Shown here piece by piece: positions 44,936-54,812 of a stretch of DNA of 64,000 nt. Numbering within the stretch: position 1 is the first letter of the stretch; the number at the start of each line of letters is the position of its first letter. The translations under genes were made by a program, and so were the position numbers. Below the pieces are notes generated by a model. The model had not been told where the DNA came from. It ran no database searches and saw only the letters and a list, made by a program, of their open reading frames with translations. Source of the stretch: Eledone cirrhosa (taxonomy: Eukaryota > Mollusca > Cephalopoda > Octopoda > Eledonidae); NCBI GenBank assembly GCA_964016885.1, contig OZ024743.1:178356894-178420893 (forward strand), written 5' to 3'.

Positions 44936-44936
<1 letters not shown>
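44660..44936 (+). mobile_element. Helitron-like 3' end with R3 repeat
   Basis: The 3' terminus CCCGAGCAACGCCGGGCCAT then TCTGCTAGT has the GC hairpin and CTAG-T ending. Inside, the R3 repeat (GCGATTCTTTGCTTAAACTT) and GGCTCGATAAGGATAA are shared with 58890-59070. Confidence 0.5.
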
Positions 44937-44971
<35 letters not shown>

Positions 44972-44984
44972 TACACACATATAT

Positions 44985-45138
44985 CATCATCACCGTTTAA
45001 CGTCCATTTTCCATGCTATCATGGGTTAGACGGGCTGTCTTACTTGAGGCAAGTCGAGGTCAGATGACCATGTCTTGCTCATACAGAAACAATTTTGGCT
45101 TGGTTTCTATGGCTGGATGGCCTTCTTAATGTCAATGA
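44985..45138 (-). mobile_element. LINE A 3' UTR end fragment
   Basis: CACCGTTTAACGTCCATTTT, TGGTTTCTATGGCTGGATGG and a truncated module. Confidence 0.75.
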
Positions 45139-45249
45139 TATATATATATATAGATAGATATATAAACAAAATTTGTTTTCCCTCTTAATGTGGTGGACAC
45201 CTAAATGTATTCATGAGTGAATAATAATATTATAATATTATAATAATAT

Positions 45250-45432
45250 CATAATTGTTTCTACTTTAGGCACAAGGCCAGCAATAACCCAGTGCATTAC
45301 TGGTACTTTATTTTATCCACCCCGTAAGGATGAAAGGCAAAGTCAACCTCGGCGGGATTTGAACTCATATCATAAAGGGACGTAACTCTGCTGTAAAGCA
45401 TGGCGTCCGACCCTCTACCGACACTGCCAATA
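45250..45432 (-). mobile_element. Lys-type tRNA SINE
   Basis: AATTGTTTCTACTTTAGGCA through CGGCGGGATTTGAACTC to CCTCTACCGACACTGCCAAT: full length in reverse orientation, flanked on both sides by ATAATATTATAAT-like sequence. Confidence 0.9.
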
Positions 45433-45617
45433 ATATCATAATAATATTAATATTCATGAAACAAGACACTGTCAATTGTTTTCTTTCAGCTATCGCTGGA
45501 ACAAAAAGATGACGTCATCTACCATGTGGTGTTTTATGAGGCTGTTTACTTGTAAACACATCGAATATTAATAATATTATGATATAATATTATTCACTCA
45601 CAAATATATATATATAT

Positions 45618-45960
45618 ATTAATAAGAGGAATTCCAACTTTGTCTGATTTACTCGTTTTATTTACAATCCTTTAAAATGTATAATGGTATTATAATGAAA
45701 TAGTATGATAGAATATTAAATGTTAAGTGTTAATTGAACAAGTACTTTTATGTTTTCGATATCTTCAGGTTCATAATTACAAACTTGACTGTCACCACAT
45801 ATCATGAACCTGAAGATTGCGAAAGCATGAAAGTACTTGTTCAATTAACACTTAGAATTTAATATTCTATCATACTATTTCATTATAATACCATTATACA
45901 TTTTAAAGGATTGTAAATAAAACGAGTAAATCAGACAAAGTTGGAATTCCTCTTATTAAT
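45618..45960. repeat. Long inverted repeat, 157-bp arms, ~96 % identical
   Basis: The left arm 45618-45774 starts ATTAATAAGAGGAATTCCAA and ends TTCAGGTTCAT. The right arm 45804-45960 starts ATGAACCTGAA and ends GAATTCCTCTTATTAAT. By eye about six mismatches over 157 pairs, with a 29-base loop. It lies in intron 2 of the WDR93-like gene, so the pre-mRNA should fold here. Confidence 0.95.
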
Positions 45961-46004
45961 ATAATCTTCTATACACAATCATACACACCCGTGTATATTT
46001 ATAT

Positions 46005-46009
46005 ATATA

Positions 46010-46083
<74 letters not shown>

Positions 46084-46115
46084 CTATCTATATATCTATA
46101 TATATATATATATAT
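46005..46115. repeat. (TA)n microsatellite
   Basis: A TA tract of about 110 bases with TATC interruptions near 46080. Confidence 0.95.
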
Positions 46116-46174
46116 GCTCCCTTTCTCCTTCATGCATATGTGATATCTGAAATGAAAGTTTAACATTATCTTAC

Positions 46175-46373
46175 CTACATCGTCTAGAGTTGTTATAAGA
46201 CATGTTAGTGGATCTAAATAATATTGGTTGACTGTTTGAATTTCTGAGTTTTCAGTTTTACAAGTGGCACATACTTCATGTAAAGCACTGTCTACAATAT
46301 ATAAACCATCTCTGGTGCCTAAAGATATGTATGATGAGCCATTACATCCACTGCAGCTATTTATTCGAGGTAC
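46175..46373 (-). CDS. WDR93: WDR93-like gene, coding exon 2
   Basis: Acceptor TATTGTAG|GTACCTC and donor GTAG|GTAAGATAA bound 199 bases (66 codons plus one base), entering in phase 0 as exon 1 requires. It encodes a beta-strand-rich segment: SSYISLGTRDGLYIVDS looks like a propeller blade, and LDPLTCLITTLDDV corresponds to a stretch near the EVLIVPVDEMG segment recalled from human WDR93. Intron 1 (46374-47138) is 765 bases and holds a tRNA-SINE, a TG microsatellite and a truncated Lys-type SINE. An alternative donor four bases upstream (GAT|GTAGGTAA) would break the phase with exon 3. Confidence 0.82.
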
Positions 46374-46404
46374 CTACAATACATAAAAATGCGTGTAATT
46401 GTTT

Positions 46405-46690
46405 AGGCACATGGCCTAGTGGCAAAGGTGTTGGACTTACAATCATAATGTTGCGGGTTCGATTCTTGGGCTGGGTTGTGTGTTGTGTTCTTGAGGAAAA
46501 CACTTCATTTCATGCTGCACCTCTATACTCAGCTGAAAATGAGTACCAGCAATAGCTAGCTAGGGGTTTAACCTTGTGATGGACTGGCATCCTGTTCAGG
46601 GGCACTCTCAATCGCTTCATGACATGAAACTGGGATAAACACAAGCCTGATGAGCTTCCTGGCTTGAGAGAAACTTTCCATCTATTTATA
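46405..46690 (+). mobile_element. tRNA-derived SINE S3
   Basis: Head TGGCCTAGTGGCAAAGGTGT and B box TGCGGGTTCGATTCTTGG, then a body unlike S1 (GATGGACTGGCATCCTGTTC, AACTGGGATAAACACAAGCC). A second copy, reversed, lies at 56270-56545. Confidence 0.8.
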
Positions 46691-46819
46691 GAGTTAAAAG
46701 TTATGGTTGAAGTTAGGGTTGGGGTTAAAGTGTAAAGAAAAGGGGACAGATCTGATACTTCAGGTCTGCTTGCTGGCTGGAATTATACCAGTTCTAACTG
46801 GTTGGAACACTACCAGATC

Positions 46820-46935
46820 TGTGTGTGTTGTTGTATGCATGTGTATGTGTGTTTGTCTGTGTGTGTGCGTGGGTGTATGTCTGTGTGTATGTATGTGCGT
46901 GTGTATGTGTGCCTGTGTGTGCAAAAAAATAAAAT
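46820..46935 (+). repeat. (TG)n-rich microsatellite
   Basis: Irregular TGTGTG/TATG repeats ending in an A-rich run; intron 1. Confidence 0.9.
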
Positions 46936-46949
46936 AAAATAAAAATAAA

Positions 46950-47116
46950 AATAATAATTGTTTCTACTTTAGGCACAAGGGCAACAATTTTCAGGGGTAG
47001 GAGAAGTCGATTAAATCGACCCCAGTACTCACTGGTGCTCTATCTTATCGACCCCGTAAGGATGAAAGGCAAAGTTAATCTCGGCGAGATTTGAACTCAG
47101 GACGTAATGGGCCGTA
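46950..47116 (-). mobile_element. Lys-type SINE, head missing
   Basis: TTGTTTCTACTTTAGGCACA to GATTTGAACTCAGGACG, then poly-A. It ends about 20 bases from the donor site of exon 1. Confidence 0.85.
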
Positions 47117-47138
47117 AAAAAAAAAAAAAAATATTTAC

Positions 47139-47435
47139 TTGGATAGTTTCATTGGAAGCCCACATAGGAGGTGAACCACCAAACATGGAATTTCCCTGAG
47201 ACTCTTTCACGTTTTTTCTATGTTCAATTACAGACCAAACTGAGTCAAGTAAATCATTCTGTATTTTATCCACCATCCGGTATGGCTGTGGTAAGGTATC
47301 TCTCCATAGAGCCGGATCTAGTAGAAAATATCCAGAGTCATTTAGACGTAGAGACGGTTTCTTTTCAGTATTTTTAGATACAGTTGTGCAAATCTGCGCA
47401 AAGGAATCGCTTGTTATATATTCATTAGAAGACAT
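47139..47435 (-). CDS. WDR93: WDR93-like gene, coding exon 1 (start codon, 99 codons)
   Basis: First coding exon of the only recognisable host gene. ATG is at 47435-47433 and the frame stays open for exactly 99 codons to a donor CAA|GTAAAT (GT at 47138-47137), phase 0. The peptide holds the block LPQPYRMVDKI followed by a helix-like stretch ending in SVWSVIEHRK, which matches from memory the N-terminal LPQPYKMINK...WEIIEER block of vertebrate WDR93. WDR93 (Chlamydomonas FAP297) is a WD-repeat protein attributed to the C1 central-pair apparatus of motile cilia and sperm flagella. This start is chosen because it begins the conserved frame, and a dispersed repeat lies immediately upstream. Splicing and orthology are inferred; the reading frame and splice signals are seen. 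Confidence 0.85.
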
Positions 47436-47440
47436 TTTGT

Positions 47441-47660
47441 TTTAATGTTGCGAGCGTGTTGGCGTGCCTCAAAATGTTACGTTTACCCTTATATGATATG
47501 GGGCCAATTGTCGCACTTGGTGGTGAATTGAGGGTAGTTTTCGTTTAATTTTATATATTTGTTAAGTATTGTATATATTATTTGTCTATTTTCATTCTGT
47601 AAGAAGTATAAATAATTTGTAATGTTATTTATACAATTAAAGTATAATTAAAGTATAGAT
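47441..47660 (+). repeat. Dispersed repeat R1, copy 2, abutting exon 1
   Basis: AATGTTGCGAGCGTGTTGGC begins within about 10 bases of the WDR93-like start codon on the opposite strand and continues to TTATTTATACAATTAAAG. It would form the immediate 5' UTR or promoter of the gene. Confidence 0.75.
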
Positions 47661-47836
47661 ATTAACATAAACACGATATAAAAACATACATAAAGACAGA
47701 CACGCTGTGATATTGTTATGTGATTCTCAATATTTTCAGATATTACAGATAATATATATTTTGTTAAAATGTGAAACTCAGCGAAAGAAATAAATGAGAA
47801 ACAATGTGACAACACCGCCGTTTCTTCATACATGTG

Positions 47837-47850
47837 ATCTCCTTGGTAAC
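47837..47850 (-). promoter_or_regulatory. Possible RFX X-box upstream of WDR93-like exon 1
   Basis: ATCTCC-TT-GGTAAC fits the degenerate X-box consensus RYYNYY-N(1-3)-RRNRAC used by RFX factors at cilium genes, 402-415 bases upstream of the start codon. The half site GGTAAC is strong and the other half weak. The consensus is loose enough to be expected by chance about once per kilobase, so this is only suggestive. Confidence 0.2.
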
Positions 47851-47989
47851 GATTCACGTTCAAAATACAAACTAAGGGAGGTAAGTCAAGTATATGTAAA
47901 ATAGAAAAGCAGCCTTATTTCCCTTGAATCGAGAAATTTCATTTTATTGTCGAATGATTCTTTGTAACGGTGTAACGGGTGTGTATGTG

Positions 47990-47995
<6 letters not shown>

Positions 47996-48028
<33 letters not shown>
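47996..48028. repeat. (TA)n microsatellite
   Basis: A short pure TA tract after a TG run. Confidence 0.95.
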
Positions 48029-48030
<2 letters not shown>

Positions 48031-48355
48031 TTTACTGTTGAACAGAAGTATACAATTATGAAAGTATATTAAAAAAAAGAAATGGAAATAATAAACAGGA
48101 AAAGAAAAAAAAAAAGGCGGAAGAAGAGAAGGAGGGGACAAACTTTACATTCTTGGTTAGACAAGATGGGTGTATTCAGGGGAGCGTAACTAGAGTGTGG
48201 CACGTGCCATGGGAACTACATAAAGGGGGAAGGGTCTCTACTTGAATTAGGAACATTTTTTATGAAAGTCAGATAAGTTAAAGGACAAATAAAAAGGAAG
48301 ACAGAAATATAGGATCGTAAAAGACTAAATAAAAGAAAAAGAGGGGTTATATGTC

Positions 48356-48583
48356 TTAATCCGTATGGTGAGCAAATGGAGTCCCACGTGCTGGCCTCCA
48401 CACAGCCCAGGCGGACAGAATGGAGAAGACGTTTCCCTGGAGGATGGTAAGGGAGATGCGCTGGAAGAGCCATTCCAACTCGTGAGGCTTACACCTGCGA
48501 CTGGTCAGCTCAGCGCCTATGGTGGTGAGTATGGAGGTAGCCCTAGGGCAAAAGACACAAGAAGTTTCCACTGCCAAGGGCAC
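48356..48583 (-). pseudogene. Retroelement-type C-terminal fragment, copy 1
   Basis: Minus-strand frame with PLAVETSCVFCPRATSILTT, then ELEWLFQRISLTILQGNVFS. The same pattern (PVAFETFGGVG..., WLFQHLSLAITPGNATSVL) occurs at 53525-53728. From memory this resembles the end of RT-bearing ORFs common in aquatic invertebrates, where ...TGD...FLxQRLSxAxQRGNAxSIL is typical. The family name is uncertain. Confidence 0.5.
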
Positions 48584-48589
48584 GACCGC

Positions 48590-49516
48590 GAACCTGCCGG
48601 AGAACGACCAGTAAGTTATGGTTGGAGAGTGAAAAAAGAAACTTCTTCAGATGTATGATGTCTTTGATTATCATGTGTGGAGAAGCACTATGATGGCTGG
48701 ATCATTAAACTATTTATATAATTGATGATTTCATGGTTATCTGAAAGAACAAATTAAGACTATTATTCATAGTTGCTTAAATAACATAAATTGTTTATAA
48801 TTCTTGAAAAATTAAAATATAAACAGAGATATATACACATAATGTATACAATTAATTATTGTTAGGAACCTCACAAATATACTACACAAAAATATATAGT
48901 CAAAGCGAAAAAAGAAAGGAAATAAAAAATAAAAACAACCATCAGCTCATTACCAAGTGCGATGGGTGTCACATATTTGGGTAGGGTTGCAATTTCACTG
49001 TTTGTCATAGGCACTATTTTACATAGTTACACCTCTGGGTTTAACTAGGTAAAATATGATTTAAAATTAGCCGATAAGTATGAAATATAGTTAGAAGTTT
49101 TCCACAACACATCAAGCCCTATTACGATTAAGGACGTCGATGAAGCTTAAGTTACTTGGAGCCAACTTGGTCTCCATTTTGTGGCCGTCTGGTCTCTCCT
49201 ACGCAAATGAGGCGTAATCCAGTGCAACAGGCTTCGTACAGTCATATGTACTCACTTGACATCACCATTTGGCATGTTTCCGTTTCGCCTTCTAACCTTA
49301 TGGCAGTACATAACTAAACGCCGTAACCTCGCTATCAACTGGTAGATACTCAGATGGACAGTAACTGTCTACGCATCGATGTTTCTTTGGAGGTTCGACC
49401 TCCAGATCTGCAAGTAACGTAAAAGCCGCTGCGGACCCAGGTTAAATGCTTTCGGTCCTCATCCACTGTCATGCTAACCCCGTGCTGGTTCCCTCCTACA
49501 TTATGACGCATTCAAT
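48590..49516. other. No gene recognised
   Basis: AT-rich to 49100, then a more balanced segment (49100-49510) with a short palindrome GGAGGTTCGACCTCC. No domain was seen. Confidence 0.4.
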
Positions 49517-49760
49517 GTAATGTTACGAACGTGTTGGCTTCTCTCAAAGTGTTACGTTGACGCTTTTGATATGTGGCCGATTGTCACACTTGGTAAATTG
49601 ATAGTCGTTTTCGTTTTTGTTTTTTCTCCCCCTTTTTGTGTATTATATTTGTGAGGTTCCTAGCAATAATTAATTGTATTTTTCATGTGTTTATATTTTT
49701 AATCTATAAGGATTTGTAATGATATTTATACAACTATGAATGATAAAATAATAATTAGTT
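49517..49760 (+). repeat. Dispersed repeat R1, copy 3
   Basis: AATGTTACGAACGTGTTGGC, GTGTATTATATTTGTGAGGT, TAGCAATAATTAATTG and GGATTTGTAATGATATTTAT, colinear with the other copies. Confidence 0.8.
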
Positions 49761-50394
49761 TTATAATTACGAAATAATTAAGCATGGCTTGTAAGTTGCT
49801 GGCTTTCCATCGTGGTCTTACTGTTGCTCTTGAACCTAGGGAAAGGCCAGATTACATTAAAATATCCCTGTTCCGCGATGGTAAGCTTCTCCTTATCTCA
49901 GCAACAATGTGGTTAATTCAGCGATAGAGTCAGGTTTCGGTGTCCGGTAAGCTGAAGATCGTAAGCTTTTGGAGGTATAGATCATTTTCTGATGTGTTTG
50001 TCAATGAACCCACAGCAGCGGAGACGTCTAGCATTCTGGGTCCCCGAACCACCTCCCTACTCGCTGCTATCAGAACAGTGTCGGCCACCTACACGAATAT
50101 ACCACGCGAGTTGGAATAGCTATGTCAACGCGTCTCCCTCGTTGTCCACCGGCGTAATGCTTTCTGTATTCTGTCCGCTGGGATCATGAGGAGGTATATG
50201 CCTGTTGTTCTGTACGTCTGAGAGGAGGAACATGGGGGAAGGGGTTAACAGCCTTTCATCTACTGGTTCATGCTGGTCCATGGCTCACTTTGTACACACG
50301 CACATGCAGACAACAAGACACTACTAAACTAAAGTTTCCACACAGGAAGTGTATATACAAAAAATTAGTTAAATATTATTTTACGATGTTTTGT
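49761..50394. other. No gene recognised
   Basis: Balanced composition between two direct R1 copies; possibly the inside of an unidentified element. Short frames here show no known motif. Confidence 0.35.
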
Positions 50395-50620
50395 TTCAGC
50401 ACTTTATGTCTTAAATTGACCCTTGTGATGTGCTGTCGCACTTGGTGGTGAATTGATGATCGTTTTGTGAGGTTTCCAGCAATAATTAATTGTATTTATT
50501 ATAAGTGTTTAAATTTGTGCTTATATTTTCATTCTAAAAGAATTGTGAGCATTTTGTACTGTTATTTATGTATATATTTAAAACTTAATAAAATACATTT
50601 GTGCATAGATTTGTAAACGA
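50395..50620 (+). repeat. Dispersed repeat R1, copy 4 (partial)
   Basis: TGTCGCACTTGGTGGTGAAT, GCAATAATTAATTGTATTTA and TTTTCATTCTAAAAGAATTG; the first ~40 bases are diverged. Confidence 0.7.
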
Positions 50621-50987
50621 AAAAAAAAATTGAAATGTCTCGGGAGCCGCGTTTGCCTTTGATAACTCTTCGGGCGATAAAAGAATTTCTGATCAAGTGC
50701 CGAGGATAATTCAGTATCACCTTCTTCATACGATAGACGAACTTATACAGAATTGCTGCTACTAGTTACACATTGGTGGACTAGGCCATTTAATAGATAT
50801 AGTCTATGCTCATAATATATTCTTCCTTTATATCTCTTTCTCACGTCCCTTCTCTGGAAGAAATCTACTGCTGTGCTCAGGCCCGGAGAAAAGATAGTCT
50901 CCAGCAGGTTTTAAAATGCCCCAAAAAACGCCTTATGTCAATATGGTGCCCTCACGACTCCCTCGGGGATACGGGTCCATATCATAC

Positions 50988-51360
50988 TGTAGTGACTTAC
51001 GTTCCTTGGGTTCATAGAGACATTCTCCGTGCGTAATGGGGCTCAGCTCAGCCAATCGCCGCCAGCGGAGGAGAATATATCTCGACACGCCCTGCTTCAG
51101 CTCAAAAAGTCACTCTCTTGCTGCTTGAACTCTGAAGGATGAACACAAACAATATGTAACGGTGAGATTTGAAATTTGGCCTGTTGGCCTTTCTTGGGGC
51201 CACATTCCTTTTGTAACCCTTTTTATGTTTAACTTTGACTGCCCAATTAAACAAACATTACTTTGTGCTACATCAAATAAACATACATATCTCTTATTTC
51301 TCTCGTTGTCGATATTACTACCATATCCTTCTGCTAAAATGGTTACTCGTGGCGCTATAT
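50988..51360 (+). repeat. Diverged solo LTR related to the LTR at 61798
   Basis: TGTAGTGACTTACGTTCC, GGCTCAGCTCAGCCAATC, then GATATTACTACCATATCCTT and GGTTACTCGTGGC are colinear with the LTR at 61798-62220. The end is lost in a TA run. No polypurine tract or primer site was recognised beside it. Confidence 0.65.
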
Positions 51361-52391
51361 ATATATAATATCCTAACCGCTAAAATACTATACCAATTTT
51401 GGCAGTGTATACAGTGCAGAAAGATGGACCAAGGACTATTTGGTTGACGGTAGACCAATCATCCAAACCTGGGTACCGTAACGTAGAAGAGAGGAAGATA
51501 ACCAACTACCGGGATTTGAGCGACCGCTTACTTTTGTGCTAGTCACTGCAGAAACCTCCAGTGTCCTCGGACTGCTGTTTTCCTTCACAAACCTGGTAAG
51601 AGTACACCCGTCTGAGAAAAGCACCCAAAGGAAGTGGGCTAGCTGATGTAGTGGCTACTACTGGTTGTTCCCCGCAGCAATATTTTCGCCATCTTGTCCA
51701 TGTGGCGCAGCTGAAATATACTGCTTAAGCAAGAGTTTGAATATCCACTTCACTCTTCCCCATTTTTCATTAATTAATTTGTTTTCTCTTTTTCTTCTGT
51801 TTATTCTTAAAAATAAAAGAAAGAAAAAACTACTTTCATCATTGTAAAATTCTGTTCATTCATCTGTTTATAACACTAATACAGCCTCACTCTTAAATCA
51901 CACTCTACCGTCTTATATGAACACGAGAGACACGGTAAGTCTGAAAATATGAACACGAGGGGACACAGTAAGTCTGAAAATATGAAGATGAGGTACAGCG
52001 TATATCAGAAAATAATTTTTAAAAAACATAAAAGGATATGGTTACCACAGGAACGATTTTGATTCTTCTCAATTAGAACTGATTTGGGTATAAAAAAATG
52101 AATAGATTGGAAATACACGAAACAAATTGGATACTATAACAGCAACATGCATGTGTATTTCAATTGCGCCGACCAGTTAGGTGAAGAAGACATCGATCGT
52201 TCGTTTTTGTTTTGAACCGTTTCCGTTTGATATTTCAAAAGAAATATATTGGGTAAAATATTATTTTGTTTTACTTCATCATCTTTTACCATTTATATAT
52301 TTCCTTTTCATCGTACCGGCGTTTTGAAACTTATCAGTCATTAAACAAAAGCTCTATTAGCAGTAACAACAACGACGATGTTCACGAGGTA
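51361..52391. other. No gene recognised
   Basis: Mixed sequence with a near-duplicate GAACACGAG...ACA[CG][GA]GTAAGTCTGAAAATATG at 51920-51985. No coding motif. Confidence 0.4.
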
Positions 52392-52560
52392 TACATTTAA
52401 CCTTTTCTTTGTCATATTTCGAATGAAAAGCTCTGTCTATGTCTTTAACCTTTTCATTACCATATTCGAATGCCTGTGTCTTTAACTCTTTCATTACCAA
52501 ATTTTTAATGAAAGACACTGCCTATGCCTTTAGCCCTTTCATTACCATCTAAACTATAAT
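52392..52560 (+). repeat. Tandem array of MITE-tip sequence (~40-50 bp unit, four copies)
   Basis: Repeats of TAACCTTTTCATTACCATAT followed by TCGAATGAAAGACACTGTCT-like sequence. The unit equals the terminal part of the TTAACCCTTT elements at 11896-12352. A shorter array lies at 55207-55266. Confidence 0.75.
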
Positions 52561-52629
52561 AAAGGAAGGACTGCGTACGGTTTATTTCTTTTAATCCGGT
52601 TAGTAAAACAAGTAGGATTACTTTAAATA

Positions 52630-53010
52630 AATAATTGTTTCTACTTTAGGCACAAGGCCAGCAATTACCCAGTTCATTACTAGTACTTTATTTTATCGAC
52701 CCCGTAAGGATGAAAGGCAAAGTCAACCTCGGCGGGATTTGAACTCAGATCGTAAAGGGACGTAACTATGCTGGAAAGCATGGCGTCCGACCCTCTACCG
52801 ATACTGCCAATCCACCACCTAATAAATAATTGTTTCTACTTTAGGCACAAGGCCAGCAATTACCCAGTGCATTACTGGTACTTTATTTTATCGACGCCGT
52901 AAAGATGAAAGGCAAAGTCAACCTCGGCGGGATTTGAACTCAAATCGTAAAGGGACGTAACTATGCTGGAAAGCATGGCTTCCGACCCTCTACCGATACT
53001 GCCAATCCCT
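52630..53010 (-). mobile_element. Two Lys-type tRNA SINEs in tandem
   Basis: Copies at 52630-52818 and 52826-53010, both minus strand, full length and nearly identical, separated by AATAAAT. Each has the head end TCTACCGATACTGCCAATCC and the tail AATTGTTTCTACTTTAGG. Confidence 0.92.
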
Positions 53011-53524
53011 AATAAATAATGAATGAATATTACATAATTTATGTACTAAATTTCGTAAACATAAATAATTTAAAATTGACTTCTTTTCAAAGTTGCACTT
53101 CCGGTATGTCGTCGCCACCACTTCAACTACCATATATATATAGAAAGAGAGAGTGTGTGATAAGACACAAACTTATAAAAATACACCCTCACGGACATAA
53201 TACACATACATTCACACAAACATACACATAGACATGATAGCAGCATTCGGTGAAATTGGAAATGGGAGGGTAAAACAAGTATAACGTTTTATTTATTTAT
53301 TATATCTTTTTTTAAAAAACTCATTTCATATAATGGTTACAGAACGAAAACACTAACTAATATAATATATACAAAGGAAAAGTAAAGGGAAAGGAAAAAA
53401 ATACACAGACAGGTAATACACACATCTTAGACCCCACAGAACAATATGCAGGCGAAAGAGTGATAAAACGAGCCGCTACCAGAGCAAAAGATAGCAATAT
53501 AGCGAGGAGCACTGGGAAACCTCT

Positions 53525-53728
53525 CTAATAATTTTTAAGGCAGGCCAGCACGCTCGTAGCGTTACCTGGGGTGATGGCGAGGCTGAGGTGCTGGAACAAC
53601 CAAGTGCCCTCATGAGCATCACCAGTTACCTCTGTTTGGCGAGCCGCCAGTGCATATAAAAATCTCGCTGTCAGTAGTCCGACTCCCCCAAACGTCTCGA
53701 ACGCCACGGGCGTTAGCTGACAGAACAC
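53525..53728 (-). pseudogene. Retroelement-type C-terminal fragment, copy 2
   Basis: Minus-strand frame with LTPVAFETFGGVGLLTARFL, then EVTGDAHEGTWLFQHLSLAI and TPGNATSVLA, ending with a stop shortly after. It is related to 48356-48583. Upstream coding sequence is missing. Confidence 0.55.
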
Positions 53729-53934
53729 GGTATTTTAGGATTTTGTTCCGTTCAGCTGCGGATGCTGTAGCTCTCGCCCTTACCGCTGCATGTATGTGCG
53801 CGCGCGCATGAGTTTGTGGGCGTTCTTAAATTAGTGTGTGTGTCACTGTTTATAAGTTAGACATATATATGTGTGCATCCCTTTCCACACACACATACAT
53901 TCACACAAACACACACACATTGCATGATGGACAG

Positions 53935-54380
53935 AAGTCCCTCAAATTCATATACATGTGAATGGAGTTCTACTGAAGCAGTTAGAGAAGTTCAAGTATC
54001 TTGGAGCCGTGTTCATGAGTGATGGAATGCAGGAGGCTGAATTAAGTGCAAGAATTGCCAAAGCTGATGCAGTAATGCGCCAGCCTCAGCATTCAGCAAT
54101 CAGATGAAGCGGGGTAAGTGTAAAAGCCAAACTCGCTGTCTTCCTGGTATTCCTGCCAACTCTTACCGAGGATCATGAATCTTGAGTAATGACCAAAAGA
54201 ATACAATTGCAAATAAAAGTGGCAGAAATGGGATTCCTCCGAAGGGTCTGTGGAGTAACGTTACTCGATAAAGTGCAAAACTCAGAGACCAGAGAGTCAC
54301 TCCTGGTAGAGCCGCTACTTCTCCGAATTGAGAGATCACGACTCCGATATTATGAGCATGTGGTTAGAATGTCTCAGTAA
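53935..54380 (+). pseudogene. LINE family E C-terminal RT fragment
   Basis: Encodes, with two stops, LEKFKYLGAVFMSDGMQEAE, SVKAKLAVF, VMTKRIQLQIKVAEMGFLRR, VCGVTLLDKVQNSETRESLL and LRYYEHVVRMSQ. This is the conserved C-terminal part of a widespread animal LINE family; the RT relic at 60300-61240 is the matching catalytic part. Confidence 0.8.
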
Positions 54381-54406
54381 AGAATCGCTGGACTCATAAA
54401 TAATTA

Positions 54407-54812
54407 TTGTGGGTAAAATGGTGGGTAAAATGATTATTGTAGGTAAAGTGGTAGGTAAAATGATTATTGTGGGTAAATTGGTGGGTAAAATGATTATTGT
54501 GGATAAAGTTGTGGGTAAAATGATTATTGTAGGTAAAATAACTATTGTGGGTAAAGTGGTAGGTAAAATGATTATTGTCGGTAAATTGATGGGTAAAATG
54601 ATTATTGTGGGTAAACTGGTGGGTAAAATGATTATTGTGGGTAAAAAGGTAGGTAAAAGGAACATTGTGGGTAAAATTGTAGGTAAAATGTTTGTTGTGG
54701 GTAAAATAATTATTGTGGGTGAAATGGTGGGTAAAATAATTATTGTGGGTAAAATTGGTGGGTAAATTAATTATTGTGGGTAAAATGGTAGGTAAAATAA
54801 TTATTGTGGGTA
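54407..54812 (+). repeat. Minisatellite 1, 30-bp unit
   Basis: About 13 units of GTAGGTAAAATGATTATTGT-type sequence. Because the unit is a multiple of three a 118-codon frame stays open, but it is only a repeated VGKMIIVGK-like decamer and not evidence of a gene. Confidence 0.95.

Noticed and set aside
47648..47863. 71-codon minus-strand frame upstream of exon 1
   Set aside because: Hydrophobic, AT-derived composition in the presumed promoter; no donor in phase with exon 1 could be justified.
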